This document shows positions 1-11,578 of a stretch of 64,000 nt of DNA, one piece after another. Each line of letters starts with the position of its first letter. Position 1 is the first letter of the stretch. A model generated the notes under the pieces. It had not been told where the DNA came from, made no database searches, and saw only the letters and a list, made by a program, of their open reading frames with translations. The position numbers and the translations under genes are program-made. Origin of the DNA: Hyaloscypha bicolor E (lineage: Eukaryota; Ascomycota; Leotiomycetes; Helotiales; Hyaloscyphaceae); the NCBI RefSeq assembly GCF_002865645.1, contig NW_020194684.1:3353030-3417029 (forward strand), in the 5' to 3' direction.

Positions 1-129
1 GCAAATCAAGCAGTCCATGTTGCCCAACATAAGCATACAAATATCTCCCAAGCAGTGCCTCCGAAGCGTTCAACTTTTCTTCCAAAACAACATAAAGAAC
101 CGCTCTCTGCCGTAGATTCAATATGTTTT

Positions 130-930
130 TCAAGATAATTCCCCAACTGAGAACACCTTCGTCCGTTTCCTTGCAGGAGGGATCGGCTGTACTGCTGGGT
201 CTTCGGGATCTTCGTCCTCCTCGTTCCCTTCCTCTCCATCTTCTTCCTCACCGCCATCCTCCTCAAACACTGCATAAACATCCGCCAAGCCCTCCATATC
301 AATACTTTCACACTCCACTTGCAACTCAACCAACTTCTCATAAAGGCCCTCCTCCTTGTACCTTTCCCTCTCCACCGCTGTCATACCCCTCGCTAACTGC
401 TCCATACTCTCCGCAAACTCCACAAGCACCATCCAATCCTTCATAAGCTCATGCCGGATCTGCTGCTCGTTACATAACATCACACTCTTACAGATCTTCC
501 TCAACACCTCAAGTGCATTCCTCCTTGTCTCGAACCTCGTCTCTTCGCCCGCCTTCCCCATAATTTCCTCCCTCGCCTCACTCAATTCCTCCATTATATC
601 CCCTACTATTTCGAATTGTTGGCTCGGCCTTAATCTTGCGTACCTTTTGTTCAAAGTGTACCAGCATTCTTTCGAGTAGTGGTCGAAGTTCACGGGTGCC
701 TGGGCAGCGGTTTTTGCGAGGTGAGCGGCGTAGGCGTCTTGTACTCTGGCTGCAAATTTGGGATATTCTTGGCAGATTTGGTCTAGGAGGCGTTCTGTGG
801 TTTCGATGGGTAGCACGCGGATTTTGTCGAGGAGTTTAGCAGAGTCTGCCCGGGGTTTCTTTGAGGATGGTTTGCTGCCATTGGGTTCTGCGAAGGAGTC
901 GAATGGACGTTTCGAGATGTTGTGCGCCAT
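130..930 (-). CDS. Cut8/Sts1-like nuclear proteasome-tethering protein (putative)
   Basis: Single-exon gene of 266 residues. I start at the ATG at 928-930 (MAHNISKRPFDS) rather than the in-frame ATG 38 codons upstream, whose extra residues look like translated 5' UTR. The N-terminus is basic with a probable nuclear localisation stretch (SKKPRAD, residues about 21-27). Residues about 35-190 form a helical region with RVLPIETTERLLDQICQEYP and RLRPSQQFEIVGDIMEELSE, which resembles the Cut8/Sts1 six-helix fold. A highly acidic segment (about 225-245) and a basic tail (PPARKRTKVF) follow. In yeasts Cut8/Sts1 ties proteasomes to the nucleus; that role is inferred from family resemblance. The frame, length and codon use make a real gene very likely; the family name is less certain. 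Confidence 0.75.
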   Translation of the reverse strand: MAHNISKRPFDSFAEPNGSKPSSKKPRADSAKLLDKIRVLPIETTERLLDQICQEYPKFAARVQDAYAAHLAKTAAQAPVNFDHYSKECWYTLNKRYARLRPSQQFEIVGDIMEELSEAREEIMGKAGEETRFETRRNALEVLRKICKSVMLCNEQQIRHELMKDWMVLVEFAESMEQLARGMTAVERERYKEEGLYEKLVELQVECESIDMEGLADVYAVFEEDGGEEEDGEEGNEEDEDPEDPAVQPIPPARKRTKVFSVGELS

Positions 931-1985
931 TGCTGCGGGTTTTATGAGATTTGTGAATGGTGGTAGAGGCGAGGAGAAGAGAAGAGAAGAAGGAAATTGA
1001 AGTGGTGAAGCGACGCGATTGAGACGCGTGAGTTTGAAGGTCACATGATGGCAACTGGTTTCAGGCGCTGACCACCATATTTACAGGCTTCAACCACTCG
1101 TCTCCTTCGTGGGAACGCATCACTAATCTTGACCCCAAATTTAAGTCACGATTTCTGCTTTAAAATATTTCAAGATACTAGACCCTTGTTAGTAAAGTAA
1201 GTTATTAGTGATGGCTTTAAAGCCATGGTCGAGCTGGGAGGGAAATCGATAGCAGTACTGCAAATTGGCAAACTTCACTAAGAGATACCTCGGTAGGCTT
1301 GCTGTACTACCCAACATCAGGACAACTCATTGGTCGATTTCACGATTGACACAGTTCTCTTGCACTAAAATTGCAGTGTTGCCGCAGTTTCACGAATAAA
1401 CACCGCCTCGCAGCCCAGTTGCAGGAAACACATAGGAAGCATGCCGCTTTCTGTTTGAATCTACAGGATATTGTTGCACTAACTACCAGAACAAAAATAC
1501 AGCACCGCCTGCAAATTTGCGGCTGATAACCTCCTCTAAGTCAATGAGGACGCGGATATATGGCCGGGATTTTCGGGGGCTGGGTGTCTTGACTTCAGAA
1601 CAGTTCTCGAAGGATTTACTTCACCGCATATTAGCAATTTTAACCTAAAGTTGGAGACACAAATTCGTCCGGTTCTCAACATGTCCAAGTACCTCGATCA
1701 ACTCCATGCACTGGAATGATGTGAACCACCTCGAGGCACATACTTTATTGGCTGTCGGGCAAACATTTCCAACCACATATCTCCAAAAACTCGGCTCATC
1801 CTCATCTTCACCCACACAATTCGATCCGCTCCTTCGACTTCTCATCTTTGAGCTTTCCAGTGATCTCCCTGCTTTCCCCTGTACATTTTTTTGATATCTC
1901 AAAGCACAAGGCCACCCAAAAGACTCTGAGGAAAGATAGAGGAAAACATTCCTCTGCAAGCCATGTCCACTTTCCGTCGAGCAGT
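931..1985. other. Intergenic region between two minus-strand genes
   Basis: This 1.05-kb stretch holds the promoter of the Cut8/Sts1-like gene and the 3' region of the methyltransferase gene. A CT/GA-rich tract (about 966-1000) lies just upstream of the chosen ATG. Short open frames on both strands show no family resemblance and no splice-linked continuation. I see no RNA gene or repeat. Confidence 0.6.
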
Positions 1986-3317
1986 TCAGCTGGGTGGCTT
2001 CTGTCCGTAAATCACATGAAATGTCATGTAGGAATGAATCGACCTATCCATCAGTGCCTTCCGCACACCGACCAGGTAAACACGAACTTCGTCTGGTGAC
2101 CAGCCAAGTCCTTCGCTGGTATGTCAGCGTCATATCTACCGATAATTTTTGAGATAAAAGTGGATTTCCGAAGACAGACAAAGCGCAAAAGTTGAGAAAC
2201 AAAGCTAAATTTAGAAAAGCTTACCTCTTGCCATTGGGCCTAAGCTGAGACCCTCAAGTCCATCTTCGATCGAGGCCCGGGAATAGAGCCCGACCGTTCT
2301 CAACTTCTTGTCCTTGGCCCACGGACCAATTGGAAGTTTGACCACCCTTTCTTCAACATTGATGAAGCCGGCATCTGTTAAGTGCTGTGCCGTCTTCAAC
2401 ACGGCCGCGAGATCTCGCCCGAATACTGCTAAACCCTTCCCCAAATGTTCCCACCATTCATTGAGTAGATAATTTTCTGGCATGGTGCCATCGTCACAGA
2501 GTGCGTGGAACTGTTGCTCTTGAAACTCAATCCACCCGCCAGGTTTTATGGTACTGTGTATGTGTCAGGGAGAAGGAGGCAATGTGGCATTTGTTAGGTT
2601 CAAGCATACCGATAGGCCTCCGAAAGCACTTTGGGCAGATCTTTTGTGATAGGCGCTATCGCTCGAGCGTGAACGAAATCAAAATGGTTCTCCCCTTGAA
2701 GCCACGGACTCTCGAAATCATCGACCATGAATTTGACATTCGGCGGAACCCAGTTAGGTTGTATCGGGCTTACTGTCTATCATATTAGTACCAGACCTCG
2801 GTGGATATTCTGAGACAAGAGAGGGGAATCCGCGTACGATCGATCCCTAGTATTGAGGCACCCGGATATTCGTCTCCCACTGTCCAAACGTTAGCTGCGA
2901 AGCATCATCCGAGCAAGAGAACTCGCTGTCTATGCACCAAATTCCCGTCCCGGTCCCAAGATCCAAAACCTGTTGCAGATTTTCAAGAGGCGCATAATGC
3001 AGTCTTCCGTCGCAAATATTGACAATCATCGCGTGCTTCATATCCTCACGAGCCTGCTCTGGCTCATCGTTAGGAAATTGATAGGTCCCTTCACGGAATT
3101 TGTGGTATCTTCTTCCATTCTCGAAGGCGAAGTCTCGTACGCTGGAAGAGAGCGAGGTTGAGATGCTGCTGGCTTCGTCTGTGCAGTATCCCGCGTCTTC
3201 ATCATCCCCGTCGGCCGCCTCAATCGTGTCTTCGCCATGCTCCGGTTGTGAAGCAGGCGATGCTGCTTTGTGAGTGCCGCCTTGCTCTGGGGTTTCGCCC
3301 TTGGTTGGAGATGACAT
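1986..3317 (-). CDS. LaeA-like SAM-dependent methyltransferase, five exons
   Basis: Spliced from 3317-2927, 2879-2838, 2772-2610, 2553-2225 and 2110-1986 this gives 349 residues. The N-terminal 60 residues are low-complexity and acidic. Then come FENGRRYHKFREGTYQFPND, the SAM-binding motif LDLGTGTGIWCID (about 118-130), the continuation MGDEYPGASILGID, LSPIQPNWVPPN, DDFESPW and KPGGWIEFQEQ, and a C-terminal GLGWSPDEVRVYLVGVRKAL segment. This is the full order of the fungal LaeA-like/TAM methyltransferase family, whose founder controls secondary metabolism; the target here is unknown. Intron 1 (2880-2926) is GC-AG, with donor GCGAGT and branch site GCTAAC; introns 2-4 are GT-AG (65, 56 and 114 nt). 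Every junction restores the family sequence in phase. The pogo-type TIR begins 778 bp upstream of the start codon. Confidence 0.88.
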
Positions 3318-4094
3318 CTCAAGCCTGCTTCACTTGGAGCCCCAAACGGCGAGGAAGAGGAATCATGAAGAAAAGCAATTGAGGAACAGATTGTGGGATA
3401 GTGCCTCGTGCCATCCCTCCCTCCACTGTCGGAGGTTGGGTTCCTGGATTGGGTTCCCGACCAGGTACTGGCCCTGTACAGCTCATTTGGGAGCACAGGG
3501 GTACACAGCAGCCTGAGTTCGGGGCGGACCGAAGGCTAATTGGCCCGAAGCTACCAAAATACCGACACAGTCGGAATGTGAGGTTACGTTTTTCATCACG
3601 ATAAGAGGGGTTTGGGATTTTCCTGGTTTCCCACGCGTGAATGACACAGCTGCATGGCGGCGCCGAAAATGGGGCATCTGATAACTGTATGATTAGCCAA
3701 GTTGTACTCCAATCTCGAGTGATGCAAGAGAACCATTACCTCAGTACTGAATACGACTGTAAAGTGTAGTAGTGCTTGCGCTGGTTGGAATCTGCCGTGG
3801 CTGTTGATGTTACATTTCATGAAGGAGGGCCCACGTCCGCGATATGATGGCGTTCTCCTCATAATTAAGCTCTTTGGAATCGACAATGCATGACTGTTGT
3901 TTAACGAAAGACTCCTTTACCTTATAGAATTGGTAGGGTTTTATTTTCCTCTCACAAATCATTCCTGTGGTCGTGCAATGTTGGAGTGTTCGGGGCAACT
4001 TCGAGCCTTTAAAGGGGCCCGCGAAGCCTGGGAAGGGGGTCCCCAAAGTGCCAATCTTTCCTCATATGGATTAGCGACTCCAGTTAGAAGTATC
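3318..4094. other. Methyltransferase upstream region abutting the transposon island
   Basis: This is unique-looking sequence of ordinary base composition between the methyltransferase start codon and the first transposon TIR. Overlapping short frames on both strands carry no recognisable domain. It presumably holds the methyltransferase promoter and 5' UTR. Composition falls abruptly to AT-rich just after 4130. Confidence 0.55.
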
Positions 4095-4364
4095 CACTAG
4101 CCAACCGCTCAAACTACTCAACCGCCCAACCCAAAAATCTTAATATTTAATTAACGCCTTAATAAAATCATAATTCCTATTAAATACTAATACTTTATAG
4201 TATTCTCAACCCTTTAATAGCTATGTATTACTTTAAAACTATATAGTATTACTAAAATTATTCATTTAGTAGCATTTTTAGCATTTTCTCACTAATTTTT
4301 ATTTCGCTATTATTATCCCTTACTAATTCCTATATAATTAATTAAATATCTTATATAATGTCCT

Positions 4365-4570
4365 TGTAACGGCTGGCATAAGGGCATGATCTGCCAAGGA
4401 CAGGATATCGGAAACAGGCACAAAACGAAGCTAAGCCGGAATTACTTGGACGGAATAATACTAAAGGTCGAGGCATTTTCCCTACTTTGTTCTATAGCTT
4501 AGTATTTTCCAATAATATAAGATTCTTTGAACTTTAAGCCTTTGACTATTATATTAATTCCGCTATTATA
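4365..4570 (+). repeat. 5' LTR of element O
   Basis: This 206-bp repeat aligns end to end without length change to 45796-46001. Differences are mostly C/T and G/A transitions, as RIP produces. It begins TGTAACGGCTGG; its last bases CTATTATA correspond to CCGTTACA in the other copy. The segment just inside (from 4571) should hold the primer-binding site, but RIP obscures which tRNA it matches. Confidence 0.92.
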
Positions 4571-5139
4571 TAATACTAAGCTTACTCGACTTGGCCTATA
4601 GAGGTAATATAATACTGCTAGTAAAGGATCCGTATTTATTCTTGGAAAGCGAAAACAGAATACCGCTTTTAACGTTTAATAACCTTTTCGAACTATAAAA
4701 AACTAGAGAGCTTAACTAGAAGTATAACGTTCTCTATAATCTAGTTAATCTCGAAGCATGACCCTTAACTAGAGCAGATAATATTCCCCTTCTAATAATC
4801 GATTCTCTACTAATATAAAAGAAGAAAGATATTATCCTCTATAATCTAGTTAATCTCGGAGCCTAACCCTTAACTAGAGTAGATAATATTCCCTTAATAC
4901 TAACGAGAGTAAAAGAACCGGCCCTCTCCCCTAGTATAGGAAGAATTAGTAGTAGTTCACTAATTTAAAATAAGAAAAGATAATAGTTAGTTTTAGTCTA
5001 CTAACTTAAAACTAGATAAGATAATAATTAGTTATAGTTTACTAATATTAAATAAGAAGAACTTATTTAGTATTTATCTCTATAGCTAATACTCTTTCTA
5101 AAGCTACTATAGACGGCCCGGGGCCAAGTACTACTACTA

Positions 5140-6720
5140 TAGGTATATTAGATAAGAGGCTCTAGTATAATAAAATAGAGAAGCCGGACTTTAATATTAT
5201 AAATCTATACTACCAGAAAAGCTATTATAATACTATTTCGGAAGAAGATATTAAGAAATAGCTAGCTAACTTAAAATTTAAAATTAGTATAAATATTCTA
5301 AAAATAGATAAGGCCTAATAAAGATTATTTATACGGAATAACCTTATTAATAAATACTACTTTATAGCTAATAAATAAGCGGAATATTACTAGAAATTCT
5401 ACTTATATATTAACTAATTTACTAAGAAAGTTAATAAGCTAGAAGCAATTACCGGTTAACTTTATATAAGGGAAAGACTAGTATAAGAAGAAGTAATAAA
5501 GTAAAAATTCAAGTAAGTAGATATTTAGGAATATTATAAATTCCCGTTAGAAGAACTATTTAGAAGCTAATACTAAGGCTTTCTTCTGCTTTTAATTTAT
5601 AGTAATTAACTATAGCTTATTAGAATTAAGAATTTTACTCTATTTATAAATAAGAATAATTACCAGATTAATAATTAGATATTTAATATAAGAAATAAAC
5701 TAATATAGAATTTCTCTGAATTTAATAGCAAACTACTAAAAATTACTTATATAATATAACTAGTTACCGGAAATACCTATAACTTTATCTATAACTAACT
5801 AGAATCTGAATTAGTTAAATAGATTTTAACTATTAAATAGATCTTTAAGATCCTCTAGTAAGCTTATAGTAAAAGTAAAGAGATAAAGTACTAAGAAGTA
5901 AAAGAGATATACCGGTATCTAAAATAAAGAGATAAGCTATTTCCGGTATTCTAAATAGAATTTACTTATTTAATAATAAAACTAGAGAAGTTACCAGATA
6001 ATTAATATAATAATTTAATAGATAAAATAAATCTCGAGCTATTTAAGAGCTTAGGTAATAAGAAGTTTAATACTTCTAGAAACTTTATTAAGTAGTATAT
6101 AAAATAAGAGAATAGACTTCTTTTAATTAAAAATCAGTAATTCTAAAAGAAATAACTAGTAGAAACCACTTGCTATTAAATACTATTTTAGGCTAGAAAG
6201 CCTACCGGAATTTAAGAAGCTATAGTAACCCTATATCTGACGGATTAATCTTAGTAGCCGGTATTTTTATAGCTAAAGGAGGCAGTTTACCGAGAATTTG
6301 AGAAGAGACTAGACCGGCCGGAAAGTCTTTATTATTATAGCTATAGAAAGCTTAGATATATAAAAAGTATCTATTCTAACTTTAATAAGATTATATCTAT
6401 TAAAGAGAATTATTTAGAGAGAGCTAATAATTTAGGGGTAAATAATAAGAATACCGATTTCTATTTACTATCTAATAAGAAATATAATATTAATAAGCCG
6501 GGAAAAGTCTAGTCCTAGATATAAAAATAGCCCTTCTAAAGTAAAAACTCTATTAAGAACTTATAGATCTTATTTAGCTAATTAGTAGAAACTAGTTCCT
6601 TATTAATTATTAAATATACTAGAAAGGTAAAACTATAATCTTTTAGTATTTAGTAGATATTAGAGCAAATATATATATTTTAATTAATTAAAAGTATATT
6701 TGCCCCCTAATAAAAGTATT
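5140..6720 (+). pseudogene. gag region of element O, RIP-degraded
   Basis: With TAG/TAA read as former Gln or Trp codons the + strand gives a continuous gag-like protein. It includes KEIYRYLKQRDKLFPVFQIE, EFTYLIIKLEKLPDNQYNNL, IDKINLELFKSLGNKKFN and KQENRL, the usual retrotransposon gag core of fungal gypsy elements. The zinc knuckle cannot be confirmed; a KYNINKPG segment near 6480 may be its remnant with cysteines converted. No intact frame remains. Confidence 0.7.
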
Positions 6721-7178
6721 ATAAATACCCTTATATAAACTTAAAACCCTTATTTCTTTATAAGGTTTTAATAAATAATTTAGTAAAGCTATTTAATATC
6801 TAGCTATTATAGATCTAGCTATTAATTAGTACTTTCAAATTTAATAATATTTGCTTATTACTAATTTCGGCTCTTATAATATAATTCTGGAAAGAAAATA
6901 GCTAGTAAAATATAATATTCTACCGGACTATTAACGGAATTAACTCTATTAACTAGAGAATTATAAGATAAATTAGCCGGATTTTACTTAGAAAATCCGA
7001 TATTTTAATAAGAAATATTAAAAAGATAACTGCTTTAAAAATATTTTAACTAGAATCTTAAAAGAAACTAGTAAAATCAGATTCGAGAAATAAAAGAATA
7101 TATTTCTTATTTTTTTATAAGATTTTCTTATAAGGAAAGCCGAATACTAGGCAAGAAAAAAAGAGCTAGACTTTAATA

Positions 7179-7646
7179 CAGCAAAAACTCGCTATAACGA
7201 TATCGATTTTAGCGTCTTTTTCTAACGATACACTGAGGTATCGTTGTATCAAGAATCACGTGCACCCACATAAAGACAGTAAAAATTAAAGATATATAAA
7301 GAATCTCTCCAGTGATAGCTCCTCGATGCTTTTTAGGCTGCCGAGGGCCTGTAGAATTAGTGGTAAATACTGCAGGCTGTGAACCAGTGAGATCGATGGT
7401 CTGCGACTCCGAATTACCGGGGTTTGGGGGGTAGAAGGTCCTATGAAAGAGAGGAATTGATCCATTGGGTTCGATAATTAGAACGATATTATACCAAAAA
7501 AATAATCTCTGGACCATAAATCCTTACGATAATCGTTGTGGGGGGTATATCGTAAGTATAGGGCCAAAAAACAGTGGGACCTTACGGCTCAATCGTACTG
7601 TCAAGGATATCGCTAAATCGAGGATCGTTATAGCGAGTTTTTGCTG
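7179..7646. mobile_element. 468-bp TA-flanked MITE with long TIRs, not RIP-mutated
   Basis: The ends are CAGCAAAAACTCGCTATAAC and its inverted complement; the inverted match extends over about 35 bp to ..TTTAGCG. Both ends abut TA (7177-7178 and 7647-7648), the target duplication of Tc1/mariner-pogo elements. Base composition is normal while everything around it is AT-rich. A 102-codon minus-strand frame (7209-7517) spans most of the interior (QTIDLTGSQPAVFTTNSTGP) but has no transposase motif, so the element is non-autonomous. It interrupts element O between gag and pol. Confidence 0.85.
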
Positions 7647-7978
7647 TACTTTCGAAATAGTTAAGCTACTAGATTATTTCTACTATTTTATTAGAGTAGC
7701 TACTTTCTAATTAAGTATTAAAGATTCCGGTAACTTGGTTAGATTAGTTATTATTAATAAGATTAACTAAATACTTAAGAAATAGAGTTATAAATTAAAG
7801 AGATATCTACTATTACTTATAGTAGTTAGATAACTAATATTATAGCCTACTAGATATTATACTCAAACTAGTAACTTAATATATTTTCTAAATATAAATA
7901 AATTCAATATCTTTAGTAATATATTATCTTTTAACTCTAAAGAACTTTAAGAGCTCCGGATATCTCTCTCTATATAGT

Positions 7979-8280
7979 ATAATATAGCAGGCCGTACTCG
8001 TTAAAAATTATATTATTTTGGCGGTTTTAAGATTTAGGTTATATAATAAAGGCTATAGCCTTTTATATATAACTTGCGGAAATTATATAAAAAAGCTGGT
8101 TTTTCTATAGACTTAGAGAATAATTCTTTATAAGTATTTAATTAATTAAGCTTTTATATACTATATACTATTTATATTTTACTATTTATACTTTTAATTT
8201 ATTATTTTATTATTAAGTTACGTTTTATACTCTAGTATATTTTATATAGGTTTTTGTCTTATTATAGTTTCTCTCTTATA
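7979..8280 (+). repeat. 5' LTR of Y1
   Basis: 302 bp, beginning ATAATATAGCAGGC and ending TCTCTCTTATA. It contains the palindrome AAAGGCTATAGCCTTT (8048-8063). Its inner flank (TATTTTATAATAAG) matches the inner flank of the Y2 5' LTR, which shows which pairs belong together. Confidence 0.9.
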
Positions 8281-11266
8281 TATTTTATAATAAGTAATAT
8301 AAAGAGAATAGAAACTTTGCAGTTAAGGTAATACTCTTATAAAGTTCTAAGAAATATCTATAAGGCGAATTATTAGCTTAGTAAGTTAGGGAAGAAAAAG
8401 GGCTATTATAATACCTTAAGCCTAAAGCTGAAATATTAAGGATATATAAGTATTAATCTTAGTATCTTATATTAATTTCCGATATATCTAGTAACTTGAA
8501 TATAAGTTAGCTATAAGATATAGTTACTAATATAGTATATAAGGGTAATAAGAATAAAGGCTAATTATAGAAGAAAAAGAAATAAAGGAAATAAAATAGG
8601 AAATATTATACTAAGATAGTATAAGTTAGACCTTAGTTAGAAATAGACTTTAATATACGGAAATAAGATTATACTATTAATTTATATATTATTTTTAGTT
8701 ATAGTAAAAGTCGGAATTAAAGTAGCTTTAATTTTAATAGTAAAGCTTACTTCTAAGTTTAAAGAAAATACTTAAAATAAGAAATATTCTTAATTTTAAG
8801 TAAAATAATAAATAGAAATTAGAAAGAATTAAAAGAAAATTAGAAATAAGAAATTATATAGATAAATTAGAGAAGCCTCTAGAGAAAGAAAAGGTTACTA
8901 AGTAAAGATAATAAGGAGAATTTAGAGAAATTAAAGAAAATAGCAGAATTAGAGAAATTGTTTTTATTATTATTATTTTTATTATATTTATTAATAATAC
9001 TATAAAGTATATTTAGTTCAGTGAAATTAAGGGAAAATACTATAGATATTAAGCTAATAGAGCAGAAAAGAAAGTATAAGTAATAGAAATAAGACTAGAA
9101 AAACTACTATTATATTACTACTAATACTAAAACTCGAATCTAGACTATATCCGTTATTATTAACTAGTTTCTTTCAAATTCCGGTTCCTAAATTAAAAGA
9201 TATATTTAAATAGGAAGTTAGTTTTTTAGGAATCTTATTAATAGAAATTTCAGATATAGAAACTCTATAATTAATTACAGAAGAAATTATTAAAATTAAT
9301 ATAGCTAAAAATAAGTATATACTAGTACCGGATTTAAATCTACTATTTATAGAAGCTTCTAAAATATTATAGTTTTAAAGAAATAATGTTTCTATATTCT
9401 TAAAGTAATATATAAATATATATAAGAATTATTATATTTCTAATAATACTAAAAAAGAGAGAATTATTTATTATATTTCTTTTATTTATAAGAATTAGAT
9501 TAAGGCTATACTAGAGTACTATACTAATAATCTAGGAGATTACTAGAAAACCAAGTTCTTTAAAGCTTTACTAAAGGAATTCTAAGAGTATAACTAGAAA
9601 ATACTTAAAATTAGCTATAACTTTCTTAATTGGATTATTATATAAGCCTAGAATAAAGGAATTTCTTCTAAGTTTTATATTAATATATTTAATAAAATAT
9701 TAAAGGAATTACTAAAGAGGAAAGAGATAAATGAAATTATTTAGTATCGAGAATTTATAAGAGAATTATCTATTCTAGTAAGAGATTATATTCTTAAGAA
9801 TATAAATTTCGAGCTTATAAATATTTCTACCTATAAATATAATAAGATATATAAGAAGGCAGTAATATTCTATTAGTATAAAGAGAAGAAATACTGTTTT
9901 AATATTACTAATAATTCAGATATATTTAGATTTAGATAAAAATACTTAAATATAGTAGTTTATAATATAGTTCCTAAGCCAGAAAATAATTACTTTTTAC
10001 TAGTTCTACCTATTATACTTCTTAAAGCTACTATATATATAAATAAGAGAAGAATCTAACCTATAGCTAATTATATAAAACCTATTAAAAGTAGTAAACC
10101 TAAAAGAGATAATATTAACTAGCTAGTAAAGAGTCTGAAAAACTATCTATTACTATTATAACTTAAAAGAACTTATAGAGATAATTTAATATAGCTACTA
10201 TTATAATTCGGGAAAATATCTATAATCTATTTATATAATCTAGCTAATTATAATAAGTATAATAGTATTAATAGCCTAGTAAATATAATTCGGGTCTTTA
10301 GAGAAAATATATTAGAAGTTATAATAGAGGATATAGAGAATATAGAGAATACTATAGTAGCTATAGTAGTTAAGCTAAAATAAATAAAAAGTCTAAATAA
10401 TTATATTTTAAAGGAAGTTAGTTTTAAGTATAATTAGAAAATACTACTTAAATTAATATAGCCTATAATATAGATCTAGAACTAAGAAAATAAATTTGCT
10501 ATAAGTACTATAGTAGAAATAAGAATAATAATATTAATTCAGAATATATCTATATTTCTTAATTCTATTATTTATTAATAAAAGAACTTATAAATTATAA
10601 ATATACTTACTAATTTAATAGAAGATAATATAAAAGGCTATTTAAGCCTAAATAAGAAAGCATTTTCTTTTTCTTTACTAATAAGTACCGGTAGTTTAAC
10701 TAAATTATTTTCTAAGTCCGAGAAAGAGAATTTAATTATAACTTAAATACTTGATCTAAAAATATCTAGAGATTAATAGGGAATATCCAGTTTACTAGGC
10801 AAGAAAGAGAAAAGAAAACTGGCTAACCGGGATTTATATATAAAAGCAAGTAAGTTATATCTAGAGAATCTAAATAGCCGCTTTGTCTTAAAGGAAATTA
10901 TATTAGAATTACTAATATTTTAGGTTCTGGAATTAATAAATAGTATTAAGATTTGGCTATAAATAGTATTTCTATTAATATTATAACGGATTTATTATTA
11001 AGAAGAAAGGAAAAAGAGATAGAAATAGCTAAAGAGGTTTTCTAAAAACAAGCCAGAGCAGAAGAAAAGCTGCCTTATATAAGAGGCCAGAAAAATAGTA
11101 TTTTAAGAAGTAATAAATAAGAGAATATTCTAGCTAAGAATATAAATATTAATATTTCCGGAGATAAATAAAATAAATTAGAAATCTAGTATATTTTTAA
11201 CTATAATAAGTATAAGATTTCTAAGATTAATAATATTCTAATAAGGCTATTAAAGAAAGTAACTAT

Positions 11267-11568
11267 TATAAAAAGAAAACTATAATAAAATAAAAACCTA
11301 TATAAAGTATATTAGAGTATAAAATGTAACTTAATAGTAAAATAATAAATTAAAAGTATAAATAATAAAGTATAAATAGTATATAGTATATAAAAGCTCA
11401 ATTAATTAAATACTTATAAGAAATTATTCTCTAAGTCTATAGAAAAACCAGCTTTCTTATATAATTTCCGCAAGTTATATATAAAAGGCTATAGCTTTTA
11501 CTATATAACCTAAATCTCAAAACCGCCAAAATAATATAATTTTTAATAAGTATAGCCTGCTATATTAT
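11267..11568 (-). repeat. 3' LTR of Y2
   Basis: 302 bp, inverted relative to 7979-8280. Its internal neighbour (CCGATCCCCTATTTATTTAT) is the reverse complement of the sequence just left of the Y1 3' LTR, which pairs it with 31029-31330. Target duplication ACTAT lies at 11262-11266. Confidence 0.88.
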
Positions 11569-11578
11569 ATCCGATCCC

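Noticed and set aside
7209..7517. 102-codon minus-strand frame in the 468-bp MITE as a gene
   Set aside because: No transposase motif or other domain; it lies wholly within the element and may be chance openness in a short normal-composition insert.
7979..11568. A 3.6-kb element bounded by inverted repeats (7979-8280 and 11267-11568)
   Set aside because: The two repeats are LTRs of different insertions (Y1 5' and Y2 3'), as their inner flanks show; not terminal inverted repeats of one DNA transposon.
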